Below, piece by piece: positions 33,806 through 45,458 of a stretch of DNA of 64,000 bases. Every line of letters starts with the position of its first letter. Position 1 is the stretch's first letter. The translations under genes and the position numbers were made by a program. The stretch lies in assembly GCF_004217285.1 (NCBI RefSeq), contig NZ_SHKS01000008.1:186001-250000 (forward strand). Direction: 5' to 3'. The notes under the pieces were generated by a model. The model ran no database searches. It was not told where the DNA came from and was given only the letters and a program-made list of their open reading frames with translations. The stretch comes from Streptomyces sp. BK239. GTDB taxonomy: Bacteria > Actinomycetota > Actinomycetes > Streptomycetales > Streptomycetaceae.

Positions 33806-34223
33806 AGCGCTCCCCTAAGCGTGCGTCTCGTGCTCCGCGGTGTGATGTCCGGTGTTGCCCCCTCTGACTGCGTGAAGCGGTCGGAGGTTGCCGTCTGTGA
33901 GCGAACCGATAGCAGATTCACCCGCAGGGGTGAGGCCGGTGAGGCCTGTGCGGATTCCGTGCCTGTAGAAGCCCTGCCCGCTCGCGCGTCCGATGTCACC
34001 GGCGTCAGCCATCCGGCGTATCGACCGCTTCCTCACGGCTCTCGGCCGGACACTAGCGGGCCTGAGGCGCTGTGTGACCGGTTAGTAACGCGTTTCACGT
34101 CTCAGCGGGTGAGACACCGGTCACGTCGTCAAATCCTGTCTGATTCGCACCGATTGACCCCGTGCTGGGCAGGGGTGACGAAGGCGACGGAACGGCTCGG
34201 CGGGGAGGGTCTAGATTGGCCGC
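33806..34223. other. 418-bp divergent region between the STAS and adenosyltransferase genes
   Basis: There is no credible gene. It holds GTGACCGGTTAGTAAC at 34074-34089, a 14/16 match to the element at 821-836; an inverted repeat GTCTCA-GCGGG-TGAGAC at 34099-34115; and the adenosyltransferase promoter region at the right end. No cobalamin-riboswitch core is recognisable. Confidence 0.5.
34189..34217 (+). promoter_or_regulatory. Promoter-like element of the adenosyltransferase gene
   Basis: TAGATT (34212-34217) ends 6 nt before ATG 34224 and there is no Shine-Dalgarno, so the mRNA is probably leaderless. GGAACG (34189-34194) lies upstream in ECF-like spacing to TCTAGA; this assignment is weak. 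Confidence 0.4.
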
Positions 34224-34796
34224 ATGGTCAATCTGACGCGCATCTACACGAGGACCGGCGACCAGGGCACGACGGCCCTCGGCGACATGAGCCGGGTCGC
34301 CAAGACCGACCTGAGGATCGCCGCGTACGCGGACGCGAACGAGGCGAACGCGGTGCTCGGCACGGCGATCGCGCTGGGCGGGCTCGACGCGGAGGTCGTC
34401 GCCGTCCTCACCCGCGTGCAGAACGACCTCTTCGACGTGGGCGCGGACCTGTCGACGCCGGTGGTCGAGAACCCGGAGTTCCCTCCGCTGCGGGTCGAGC
34501 AGTTCTACGTGGACCGGCTGGAGGCGGACTGCGACCGCTTCAACGCGGAGCTGGAGAAGCTGCGTTCCTTCATCCTGCCCGGCGGCACGCCCGGCGCGGC
34601 CCTGCTGCACCAGGCGTGCACGGTGGTCCGCCGCGCGGAGCGCTCGACGTGGGCCGCGCTGGAGGTCCACGGCGAGGCGATGAACCCGCTGACCGCGACC
34701 TACCTCAACCGCCTGTCGGACCTGCTGTTCATTCTGGCGAGGACGGCCAACAAGGCCGAGGGCGACGTGTTGTGGGTCCCCGGCGGGGAGCGCTGA
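34224..34796 (+). CDS. PduO-type cob(I)alamin adenosyltransferase
   Basis: The 190-aa product is a trimeric helical-bundle enzyme that makes adenosylcobalamin from ATP and cob(I)alamin. The N-terminal ATP loop IYTRTGDQGTTALGD and the later RRAERSTWAAL and YLNRLSDLLFILAR motifs are diagnostic of the PduO family. It supplies the cofactor for mutases such as IcmA in this window. It ends 7 bp before the convergent membrane-protein gene. Probably leaderless. Confidence 0.92.
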   Translation: MVNLTRIYTRTGDQGTTALGDMSRVAKTDLRIAAYADANEANAVLGTAIALGGLDAEVVAVLTRVQNDLFDVGADLSTPVVENPEFPPLRVEQFYVDRLEADCDRFNAELEKLRSFILPGGTPGAALLHQACTVVRRAERSTWAALEVHGEAMNPLTATYLNRLSDLLFILARTANKAEGDVLWVPGGER

Positions 34797-34803
34797 ACGC
34801 CGC

Positions 34804-35379
34804 CTAGCGGGCCTTGACCTCCACCGCGTCGTCGGCGTCCGCGTCCGCCGGGGCCCTGCGGGGCCAGACCGTGTACGACAGGGCGATCAGGCCGTAGACG
34901 CCGACGATGCGCAGGGTCGTCCACTGGAACGCCCGCAACGAGCTGACGTCCCCGGAGTCGCCCACGTAGAGGACGGCGAGCTGGAGCAGGGCCAGGGCGA
35001 CCGCCCCGCCCAGGACTGCGCGCAGCCACAGCTTCGCCTCGTGCCGGGCGCGGGCGCGGCCGTAGCGGGGCGGCTTCGGCGGCGGCGGACCGCCGGCCAG
35101 GCGGTGCGCGGCGTGGCCGTCGAGCCAGCGGATCGTGTAGTGCCCGTACGCCACGGTGTAGCCGATGTACAGCGCCGCCAGACCGTGCTCCCAGCCCGGC
35201 TCGGCGCCGTTCCTCAGGTCGACGGCCGTCGCGGCGAGCAGCACGAGCTCCAGCACCGGTTCGCACAACAGCAGCACGACGCTCGTACGGCGCCACTTCA
35301 GCAGATAGCGGGCGCCCAGCCCGAGCGCCAGCAGCACCCAGAATCCGATCTCACAGGCGGCGACCAACCAGACGACCAC
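34804..35379 (-). CDS. Conserved integral membrane protein
   Basis: The 191-aa product has about five hydrophobic segments (VVWLVAACEIGFWVLLALGL, VVLLLCEPVLELVLLAATAV, LAALYIGYTVAYGHYTI, VLGGAVALALLQLAVLYV and the C-terminal IVGVYGLIALSYTVW) and an acidic tail (ADADADDAVE). GTG 35379 follows GAGGAG; an earlier TTG (35406) lacks a site. I do not recognise a named family. It is convergent with the adenosyltransferase and divergent from the next histidine kinase. Confidence 0.75.
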   Translation of the reverse strand: MVVWLVAACEIGFWVLLALGLGARYLLKWRRTSVVLLLCEPVLELVLLAATAVDLRNGAEPGWEHGLAALYIGYTVAYGHYTIRWLDGHAAHRLAGGPPPPKPPRYGRARARHEAKLWLRAVLGGAVALALLQLAVLYVGDSGDVSSLRAFQWTTLRIVGVYGLIALSYTVWPRRAPADADADDAVEVKAR

Positions 35380-35531
35380 GGTTCGCTCCTCTCGCTCACC
35401 ACTCAAGGCTCCCGCGCCCGGCGGCCGGGATCGTCGTCGCCGGTGACGAACCTCCGGTACATCGAACGATGCAGTCCCGGACCCTTCCGGGGGATCACTC
35501 GCCGACGCGGTGGGCCGTGTTGGATGGAGGC

Positions 35532-36767
35532 ATGGCCCGACGACTCCCCCGACCGCACCGGCTCGACGTGTACGCGGCGGCCGGCGGGCTGCTCGGCGGG
35601 CTGCTGCTGTGGGGCATCGGGCTCGGCACCCGGCGGGCGGCCGACCCGATCGTCCTGTTCGACGGGCGCTGGCCCGTCCTCCTGCCGCTCTTCGTTACGG
35701 CGGGCTGCGAGCTGCTGCGCCGGACCGCGCCACGCGTCGCCCTGCTGACCGCCACGGTCGCGCTGACCCTGGACACGATGACCCAGGGCAGCCTGGGCAC
35801 CCTGCTGATGTTCACGGACCTGGTGTACGCGGCCGTGCTGTACGGCACGCCCGCGTCGGCTCGCCGTATCCCCTGGATCACCGGGCTGGTCACGGTGCTC
35901 GCGACGGTGGTGCCGTTCGCGGCCTGGCGGGTGCCCGAGGCTCTGCTGATCGGGGTGGCCGTCGGGCTCGTGTCGCTCGCGCCGGCCTCCACCGGCCTGA
36001 TCGTCCGCAATCACCGTGACGCCGCCGAGGCCGCCCGGCTGCGCGCCGAACAGACCGCGCTGCTCGCCGAGATGGACCGGACGCAGGCGGTCGTCGCAGA
36101 ACGCGCCCGGATGGCACGCGAGTTGCACGACATGGTCGCCAACCACCTGTCCGCGATCGCCATCCACTCCACGGCCGCGCTCTCCATCGACAGCCCGGAG
36201 ACCTCCCGTGAGGCCCTCGGCGTGATCCGGGAGAACAGCGTCGAGGGACTGGCGGAGATGCGGCGGCTGATCGGGATCCTGCGCGACAGCGGCGGTGACC
36301 TGGAACCGGTCGCCGCGCCCACCCTCGACGGCCTCGGCTCGCTGGTCGAGGGCGCGCGCGCCAACGGCCTGGACGTCGAGCTCGGCACGGCCCTGGACGA
36401 CGGCGGCGGACCTGTCCCCGCCCCGGTGGGGCTGGCGGCGTACAGGATCGTCCAGGAGTCCCTCACCAACGCCCTCAAGCACGCCTCCCCCGGCCGGGTG
36501 ACCGTGTGCCTGGCCCGGCGGGACGGTTCGCTCACCGTGGAGGTGACGAGCCCGTACGGCGACCGGGACGGGCCGCGGGCCCCCGGTTCGGGGGCGGGGC
36601 TGGTCGGGATGCGGGAGCGGACGGAGCTGCTGGGCGGGACCTTCGAGGCCGGCCCGGCGACGTCCGCTCACGGCGGACTCTGGTCGGTGCGCGCCGCCCT
36701 GCCCCTCACCGACGCCGTCGCCACCCCTGACCCCGTTCGCACCGCCGCCCGAGGAGGCCCCGCATGA
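35532..36767 (+). CDS. NarL-type sensor histidine kinase
   Basis: The 411-aa product has several N-terminal membrane helices within about residues 14-155, then a HisKA_3 dimerisation domain with the phospho-His in RMARELHDMVANHLSA. It ends in a HATPase (VGLAAYRIVQESLTNALKHA, then GAGLVGMRERTELLGG). No extracellular sensor domain is present, so it probably senses in or at the membrane. The ATG 35532 ribosome site is poorly spaced (GGAGGC just before it). The regulator gene overlaps its stop by 4 bp. Confidence 0.9.
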   Translation: MARRLPRPHRLDVYAAAGGLLGGLLLWGIGLGTRRAADPIVLFDGRWPVLLPLFVTAGCELLRRTAPRVALLTATVALTLDTMTQGSLGTLLMFTDLVYAAVLYGTPASARRIPWITGLVTVLATVVPFAAWRVPEALLIGVAVGLVSLAPASTGLIVRNHRDAAEAARLRAEQTALLAEMDRTQAVVAERARMARELHDMVANHLSAIAIHSTAALSIDSPETSREALGVIRENSVEGLAEMRRLIGILRDSGGDLEPVAAPTLDGLGSLVEGARANGLDVELGTALDDGGGPVPAPVGLAAYRIVQESLTNALKHASPGRVTVCLARRDGSLTVEVTSPYGDRDGPRAPGSGAGLVGMRERTELLGGTFEAGPATSAHGGLWSVRAALPLTDAVATPDPVRTAARGGPA

Positions 36768-37426
36768 TCCGTGTGCTCGTCGCCGAGGACCAGTCCGCCG
36801 TACGCGCCGGGCTGGTCCTCATCCTGCGCAGCGCGTCCGACGTCGAGGTGGTCGGGGAGGCGGTGGACGGGGAGCAGGCACTCACGCTGGCAAGGGAGTT
36901 GCGGCCGGACGTGGTGCTGATGGACGTTCAGATGCCGCGGATGGACGGCGTGTCGGCGACCCGGGCGGTCGTCGCGGAGGGCCTCGCGGACGTCCTGGTG
37001 CTGACCACCTTCGACCTGGACGAGTACGTGTTCGGGGCGCTGCGCGCGGGGGCCGCCGGGTTCCTGCTGAAGAACACCGAGGCCAAGGACCTCATCGCTG
37101 CGGTGCGGACCGTCGCAGGGGGCGAGGGCGTCGTCGCGCCCGCCGTCACGCGGCGGCTCATCGCCGAGTTCGCGGCGCGGCCGGCCCGGCCGCCGAAGGC
37201 GGATCCGGCGGTGCTGGAGTCGCTGACCCGGCGCGAGCGCGAGGTGCTGGCCTGTCTGGGCGAGGGGCTGTCGAACGCGGAGATCGCCGAGCGGCTGGAC
37301 ATGGCCGAGGCGACGGCGAAGACGCACGTCAGCCGACTGCTGGCGAAGCTGGAACTGCGCAGCCGGGTGCAAGCGGCCGTGCTGGCGCAGGAGTTGGGGA
37401 TCCAGCACGCCGAACCACCGGCATGA
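36764..37426 (+). CDS. NarL/LuxR-family response regulator
   Basis: The 220-aa product has a receiver domain with the phospho-Asp in VVLMDVQMPRMDG and a C-terminal LuxR helix-turn-helix (LTRREREVLACLGEGLSNAE, then KTHVSRLLAKLEL). It is translationally coupled to the kinase (ATGA). It ends just upstream of the chitinase promoter; regulation of the chitinase is possible but not shown by the sequence. Confidence 0.92.
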   Translation: MIRVLVAEDQSAVRAGLVLILRSASDVEVVGEAVDGEQALTLARELRPDVVLMDVQMPRMDGVSATRAVVAEGLADVLVLTTFDLDEYVFGALRAGAAGFLLKNTEAKDLIAAVRTVAGGEGVVAPAVTRRLIAEFAARPARPPKADPAVLESLTRREREVLACLGEGLSNAEIAERLDMAEATAKTHVSRLLAKLELRSRVQAAVLAQELGIQHAEPPA

Positions 37427-37430
37427 GCAG

Positions 37431-37474
37431 AGTGGTCCAGACCTATTGACCCGTGGTCCAGACCTTTCTATTCT
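37431..37474 (+). promoter_or_regulatory. Chitinase promoter with two DasR-like direct repeats
   Basis: GTGGTCCAGACCT occurs at 37432-37444 and 37453-37465, 21 bp apart, matching the paired repeats of Streptomyces chi promoters and the DasR box core TGGTCTAGACCA. A promoter TTGACC (37446-37451)-17 bp-TATTCT (37469-37474) interlocks with them. GlcNAc-derived sugar phosphates relieve DasR repression in S. coelicolor. Confidence 0.75.
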
Positions 37475-37534
37475 CGCGGCACCGTGGCGTGAGGCTCAGT
37501 CACGCCCCCCACAACTCCCCCGAGGAGGCGCACG

Positions 37535-39355
<1,821 letters not shown>

Positions 39356-39370
39356 CCGGTCAAGCGACGT

Positions 39371-39406
39371 CGGCGCTCCCCCGGACTTCGTCCCGGGGGA
39401 GCGCCG
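39371..39406. terminator. Terminator 1 after the chitinase
   Basis: CGGCGCTCCCCCGG (39371-39384) and CCGGGGGAGCGCCG (39393-39406) form a perfect 14-bp stem with loop ACTTCGTC, 15 bp after the stop. Confidence 0.8.
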
Positions 39407-39450
39407 GACAGCGGGTGAATGCGGCTACGCCACATTCACCCGCTGTCCGG
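39404..39450. terminator. Terminator 2: 18-bp-stem hairpin reaching into the DUF2550 CDS
   Basis: CCGGACAGCGGGTGAATG (39404-39421) and its exact complement (39433-39450) pair around an 11-nt loop. The right arm encodes the last residues of the DUF2550 protein, whose stop at 39425 lies in the loop. It abuts terminator 1 and overlaps it by 3 bp. Confidence 0.75.
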
Positions 39451-39877
39451 GCGGGGCTGCTTCCAGCCACGCGAGGAAACCGGTCAGCGCGTCCTCGCTC
39501 ATCGCCAGTTCCAGTCGCGTGCCGCGGTGGACGCATACGAGGATCACCGCGTCGGACAGCAGCGCCAGCTCCTCCTCGCCCTCGGGGAGCCGGCGGCCGG
39601 CCACCTCGATCGAGGCGCGTTCCAGGACGCGGCGCGGCCGGTAGGCGTAGGAGAAGACGCGGTACCACTCGATGCGGTCGCCGTTGTAGCGGGCGACGCC
39701 GTAGCTCCAGCCTTTTCCGCTCGGGTCCGGTTTCTCGGGCACGTCCCAGCGCAGGGAACAGTCGAAGGTGCCGCCGGAGCGCTGGATGAGCCTGCGGCGC
39801 AGGCCGAAGACGAACAGCCCCAGCGCCACCAGCGCCACGACGATTCCGCACACAGTCAGAGCGAGGACCATCGACAC
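39425..39877 (-). CDS. DUF2550 membrane-anchored protein
   Basis: The 150-aa product has one N-terminal transmembrane helix (about 3-25), a basic stop-transfer FGLRRRLIQRS, then a compact soluble domain (CSLRWDVPEKPDPSGKGWSY, LERASIEVAGRRLPEGEEEL) typical of DUF2550. The family follows the ATP synthase operon in many actinobacteria; function is unknown. GTG 39877 follows GAGGAGG with good spacing. The atp terminator separates it from atpC. Confidence 0.85.
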   Translation of the reverse strand: MSMVLALTVCGIVVALVALGLFVFGLRRRLIQRSGGTFDCSLRWDVPEKPDPSGKGWSYGVARYNGDRIEWYRVFSYAYRPRRVLERASIEVAGRRLPEGEEELALLSDAVILVCVHRGTRLELAMSEDALTGFLAWLEAAPPGQRVNVA

Positions 39878-39921
39878 CGACCTCCTCGTCTCCTAGGTAC
39901 CTTCGATAGGTAACGGAACGG

Positions 39922-39988
39922 AAAAAACATCCAGATCTGCCTCAGCCGCGGCCGGCTCCGGATCGCTCCGGTGCCGGCCGCGGCTGAG
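39922..39988 (-). terminator. ATP synthase operon terminator
   Basis: CTCAGCCGCGGCCGGC (39941-39956) pairs perfectly with 39973-39988, with a second small stem in the loop. On the minus strand six T residues (39927-39922) follow about 14 nt later. It is 25 bp past the atpC stop. Confidence 0.85.
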
Positions 39989-40013
39989 TGACGTCATCAC
40001 ACGGTGAGCTGGG

Positions 40014-40388
40014 TCAGCTCGCCGCCGCCGCGCGCAGTCGTACGTCCGCGCGGCGCTCGGCGGTGGCATCGCCCTCCGCCTTCGCACGCTCGAGCTCGCG
40101 CTCCGCGCGCTGGACGTCGATCTCGTCCGACAGCTCGGCGATCTCGGCCAGCAGCGACAGCTTGTCGTCCGCGAACGAGATGAAACCGCCGTGCACCGCG
40201 GCGACGACCGTCCCACCGTCACTCGTACGGATGGTCACCGGGCCCGACTCCAGCACACCGAGCAGCGGCTGGTGACCGGGCATGACGCCGATGTCGCCGG
40301 ACGTGGTGCGCGCGACGACCAGGGTGGCCTCGCCGGACCAGACCTCTCGGTCGGCCGCGACCAGCGCGACGTGCAGCTCAGCAGCCAA
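40014..40388 (-). CDS. atpC: F1Fo ATP synthase epsilon subunit
   Basis: The 124-aa product has an N-terminal beta-sandwich (LHVALVAADREVWSGEATLV, then GVMPGHQPLLGVLESGPV) and a C-terminal helical hairpin (AERELERAKAEGDATAERRA). Subunit epsilon joins the central rotor and inhibits ATP hydrolysis. The start is TTG 40388, supported by GAGGAG. It is the last gene of the operon, set apart from atpD by 150 bp containing two hairpins. Confidence 0.95.
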   Translation of the reverse strand: MAAELHVALVAADREVWSGEATLVVARTTSGDIGVMPGHQPLLGVLESGPVTIRTSDGGTVVAAVHGGFISFADDKLSLLAEIAELSDEIDVQRAERELERAKAEGDATAERRADVRLRAAAAS

Positions 40389-40406
40389 GGTGGCTCCTCG
40401 GGTCAC

Positions 40407-40481
40407 CACCCGGCGTCTGCCGGGTGTTGGTTACAAGTCTAAGGGGCGTGAAAGAGGGGGCGGGACGAACCCCGCCCCCTC
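40407..40481 (-). other. Two hairpins in the atpD-atpC spacer
   Basis: CACCCGGC/GCCGGGTG (40407-40426) has a 4-nt loop, and GAGGGGGCGGG/CCCGCCCCCTC (40454-40481) is a perfect 11-bp stem with a 6-nt loop. They lie inside the operon and could cause partial termination or mRNA processing before atpC. Confidence 0.55.
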
Positions 40482-40538
40482 CGGTGTGAGCACGCGGCTC
40501 ACGGACGTGAGCGGAAGGACCGCTCAAGAGCCGTCAGC

Positions 40539-41974
<1,436 letters not shown>

Positions 41975-41975
<1 letters not shown>

Positions 41976-42892
41976 TACCTGTCACTCCCCGCGGTCGCGT
42001 CGGCCAGGGCTGCGGAGCCACCGACGATCTCGCTGATTTCCTGGGTGATTTCGGCCTGGCGGGCCGCGTTGGCAAGGCGTGAGAGCGTCTCGATCAGCTC
42101 TCCCGCGTTGTCGGTCGCCGACTTCATCGCGCGCCGCGTGGCGGCGTGCTTCGAGGCTGCCGACTGAAGGAGCGCGTTGTAGACGCGGCTCTCGACGTAG
42201 CGCGGCAGAAGGGCGTCGAGGACGTCCTCCGCCGACGGCTCGAAGTCGTACAGCGGGAGGATCTCGCCCTTGGGGGCGGCCTCCTTCGCCACCTCGTCGA
42301 GGCTGAGGGGCAGCAGACGGTCGCCGAGGGCCGTCTGCGTCATCATCGAGACGAACTCGGTGAAGACGATGTGGATCTCGTCCACGCCGCCGTCCGCCGT
42401 GTCCTTCTCGATGGCCTCGATCAGCGGCGCCGCGACCTTCTTGGCGTCCGCGTACGTCGGCTCGTCCGTGAAGCCCGACCACGACTGGGCGACCTTGCGC
42501 TCACGGAAGTTGTAGTGCGCGAGACCACGCCGGCCGACGATGTACGTGTCGACCTGCTTGCCCTCGGCCTCGAGGCGCGCCGTCAGCTGCTCCGCGGCCT
42601 TGATGGCGTTGGAGTTGAAGGCGCCGGCGAGACCGCGGTCGCTCGTCAGGAGCAGCACCGCGGACCGCACGACCTTGTCGGCCTGCGTGGTCAGCGCGTG
42701 CTTGGTGTTCGAGCCGGCGCCGACCGCCGTGACCGCGCGGGTGAGCTCGGTCGCGTACGGCGTGGAGGCCGCCACCTTGCGCTGCGCCTTGACGACGCGC
42801 GAGGCGGCGATCATCTCCATCGCCTTGGTGATCTTCTTGGTCGCGGTGACGGATCGGATGCGACGCTTGTAGACCCGGAGCTGGGCTCCCAT
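41975..42892 (-). CDS. atpG: F1Fo ATP synthase gamma subunit
   Basis: The 305-aa central-stalk subunit begins MGAQLRVYKRRIRSVTATKK and ends with the conserved C-terminal helix (RRAMKSATDNAGELIETLSR, then RQAEITQEISEIVGG). It rotates inside the alpha/beta ring. It lies 20 bp after atpA. Confidence 0.96.
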
Positions 42893-42912
42893 GAGTCAGG
42901 TCCCTTCCTACG

Positions 42913-44502
42913 TCACTTGGCCGCGGCGGGGGCGTCCTCGCCGAGAAGCTTGCCGTCCGAGGTCTCGAACTGCTTCTTGAACTCGGCGATCGCGTCGGCC
43001 ACAGCGGTGAGGGTGTCGTCCGACATCTTCGCGCCCTCCTTGATGGAGGTCATGAGGCCCTGCTCCTTGCGGTGCAGGTACTCGAGCAGCTCCTTCTCGA
43101 AGCGGCGGATGTCGGAGACGGGGACGTCGTCCATCTTGCCGGTGGTGCCGGCCCACACGGAGACGACCTGGTCCTCGGTCGGCATCGGCTGGTACTGCGG
43201 CTGCTTGAGCAGCTCGACCAGTCGCTGACCACGCTCCAGCTGCGACTTCGACGCGGCGTCCAGGTCGGAACCGAAGGCGGCGAACGCCTCCAGCTCGCGG
43301 TACTGGGCCAGGTCGAGGCGGAGACGGCCGGACACCTGGCGCATCGCCTTGTGCTGGGCCGAGCCGCCGACGCGGGAGACCGAGATACCGACGTTCAGCG
43401 CGGGACGCTGACCGGCGTTGAACAGGTCCGACTCCAGGAAGCACTGGCCGTCGGTGATGGAGATGACGTTGGTCGGGATGAACGCCGAGACGTCGTTGGC
43501 CTTCGTCTCGACGATCGGCAGACCGGTCATCGAGCCGGCGCCCAGCTCGTCGGAGAGCTTCGCGCAACGCTCCAGCAGACGGGAGTGCAGGTAGAAGACG
43601 TCACCCGGGTAGGCCTCGCGGCCCGGCGGGCGGCGCAGCAGCAGCGACACGGCGCGGTAGGCGTCGGCCTGCTTCGACAGGTCGTCGAAGATGATGAGGA
43701 CGTGCTTGCCCTCGTACATCCACTGCTGACCGATGGCCGAACCGGTGTACGGCGCGAGGTACTTGAAGCCGGCCGGGTCGGACGCCGGGGCGGCGACGAT
43801 GGTCGTGTACTCCAGCGCGCCGGCCTCTTCGAGGGCGCCACGCACGGAGGCGATGGTCGAGCCCTTCTGGCCGATGGCGACGTAGACGCAGCGGACCTGC
43901 TTCTTCGGGTCGCCCGAGCGCCAGTTGTCGCGCTGGTTGATGATCGTGTCGACGGCCAGGGCGGTCTTGCCGGTCTGGCGGTCACCGATGACCAGCTGAC
44001 GCTGGCCACGGCCGATCGGGGTCATCGCGTCGACGGCCTTGTAGCCGGTCTCCATCGGCTCGTGCACCGACTTACGGGCCATGACGCCGGGAGCCTGAAG
44101 CTCCAGGGCACGGCGGCCGGTCGTCTCGATCTCGCCGAGGCCGTCGATCGGGTTGCCGAGCGGGTCGACGACACGGCCGAGGTAGCCCTCGCCGACGGCC
44201 ACGGACAGGACCTCGCCGGTACGGGTGACCGGCTGACCCTCCTCGATGCCGCTGAACTCACCGAGGACGATGGCGCCGATCTCGCGCTCTTCCAGGTTGA
44301 GCGCGAGGCCGAGGGTGCCGTCCTCGAACTTCAGCAGTTCGTTGGCCATGGCCGAGGGCAGGCCCTCGACCTTCGCGATGCCGTCGCCGGCAAGGGTGAC
44401 CGTACCGACCTCCTCGCGCGAGGCCGCGTCCGGCTTGTACGACTGGACGAAGTTCTCCAGCGCGTCCCGGATCTCCTCCGGCCGGATCGTGAGCTCCGCC
44501 AT
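42913..44502 (-). CDS. atpA: F1Fo ATP synthase alpha subunit
   Basis: The 529-aa regulatory nucleotide-binding subunit has the P-loop GDRQTGKTA and the alpha signature PALNVGISVSRVGGSAQ. ATG 44502 (MAELTIRPEEI) follows AGGGAAC; a longer frame upstream has no ribosome site. A 140-bp spacer separates it from atpH. Confidence 0.96.
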   Translation of the reverse strand: MAELTIRPEEIRDALENFVQSYKPDAASREEVGTVTLAGDGIAKVEGLPSAMANELLKFEDGTLGLALNLEEREIGAIVLGEFSGIEEGQPVTRTGEVLSVAVGEGYLGRVVDPLGNPIDGLGEIETTGRRALELQAPGVMARKSVHEPMETGYKAVDAMTPIGRGQRQLVIGDRQTGKTALAVDTIINQRDNWRSGDPKKQVRCVYVAIGQKGSTIASVRGALEEAGALEYTTIVAAPASDPAGFKYLAPYTGSAIGQQWMYEGKHVLIIFDDLSKQADAYRAVSLLLRRPPGREAYPGDVFYLHSRLLERCAKLSDELGAGSMTGLPIVETKANDVSAFIPTNVISITDGQCFLESDLFNAGQRPALNVGISVSRVGGSAQHKAMRQVSGRLRLDLAQYRELEAFAAFGSDLDAASKSQLERGQRLVELLKQPQYQPMPTEDQVVSVWAGTTGKMDDVPVSDIRRFEKELLEYLHRKEQGLMTSIKEGAKMSDDTLTAVADAIAEFKKQFETSDGKLLGEDAPAAAK

Positions 44503-44642
44503 CTGGGTTCCCTGCTCTCCTTGTTGGGCCCGAAGTTTCACTTTGGGGGGATGTCTGAATCCCGGACTCCCCCCTGAAAGAGGTGAATCCTCTGCACGGC
44601 CCAACCAGGGCCGCTTGCGTACGTACTGCGGTCTTCTTGCTG

Positions 44643-45458
44643 CTAGCTCGCCATGCGGCGGGCGGCGTCCTCGATGCGGTCCGCGAGGGAGCCGTTGATC
44701 ACCTCGTCGCCGACCTGCACCCGGATCCCGCCGAGGACCTCGGGGTCCACGTCGAGGTTGAGGTGCATCGTGCGGCCGTAGAGCTTCGCGAGGGCGGCGC
44801 CCAGGCGCTGCTTCTGCGGGTCGCTCAGCGGCACGGCGGACGTGACGACGGCCACGACGCGGTCCCGGCGCTCGGCGGCGAGCTTGGACAGGGACTCGAG
44901 TCCCGCTTCCAGGCTACGGCCTCGCGGCGCGGTGACAAGGCGCGTCACCAGACGCTCGGTGGCCGCGTCCGCACGACCGCCCAGCAGGCTGCGCAGCAGC
45001 TCGCCCTTGGCGGAGGCGGTGGCCTTCCGGTTCGTCAGCGCGGCGCGCAGCTCGGTGTTCGAGGTGACGATCCGCCCGAAGCGGAACAGCTCGTCCTCGA
45101 CGTCGTCGAGCGTGCCGGCCTTCTGCGCGGCGGTGAGGTCGGCGGTGTTCGCCAGTTCCTCCAGCGCGTCCACCAGGTCGCGCGACTGCGACCAGCGGGA
45201 GCGCACCAGTCCGGCCACCAGGTCGGCGGTGGCGCCGCTGACCTGGCCGCCGAGCAGGCGCTGAGCCAGCCCGGCCTTGCCCTCGCCGTCCTGCGCCGGG
45301 TCGGTGAGGACCCGACGCAGCGACACCTCGCGGTCGAGCAGCGCGGTGACGGCCGCCAGCTCGGCGGCGAGCCGCGTCGCGTCCACGGACGTGGAGTCCG
45401 TCAGCGCGTCGAGACGCTCGCGTGCGGCTGTCAGGGCCTCGCGGCTCGCTCCGTTCAT
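44643..45458 (-). CDS. atpH: F1Fo ATP synthase delta subunit
   Basis: The 271-aa peripheral-stalk subunit joins b to the top of F1. The conserved C-terminal part is present (LGGIRVQVGDEVINGSLADR). It is about 90 residues longer than E. coli delta, as in other actinobacteria. The ATG overlaps the atpF stop by 4 bp. Confidence 0.94.
   Translation of the reverse strand: MNGASREALTAARERLDALTDSTSVDATRLAAELAAVTALLDREVSLRRVLTDPAQDGEGKAGLAQRLLGGQVSGATADLVAGLVRSRWSQSRDLVDALEELANTADLTAAQKAGTLDDVEDELFRFGRIVTSNTELRAALTNRKATASAKGELLRSLLGGRADAATERLVTRLVTAPRGRSLEAGLESLSKLAAERRDRVVAVVTSAVPLSDPQKQRLGAALAKLYGRTMHLNLDVDPEVLGGIRVQVGDEVINGSLADRIEDAARRMAS

Noticed and set aside
33806..34223. Possible cobalamin riboswitch before the adenosyltransferase gene
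   Set aside because: No B12-box-like core is recognisable and the mRNA is probably leaderless.
40489..40519. Repeats of GAGC/GCTC type just before the atpD stop region
   Set aside because: They are short and imperfect; the two strong stems in the spacer account for the structure there.
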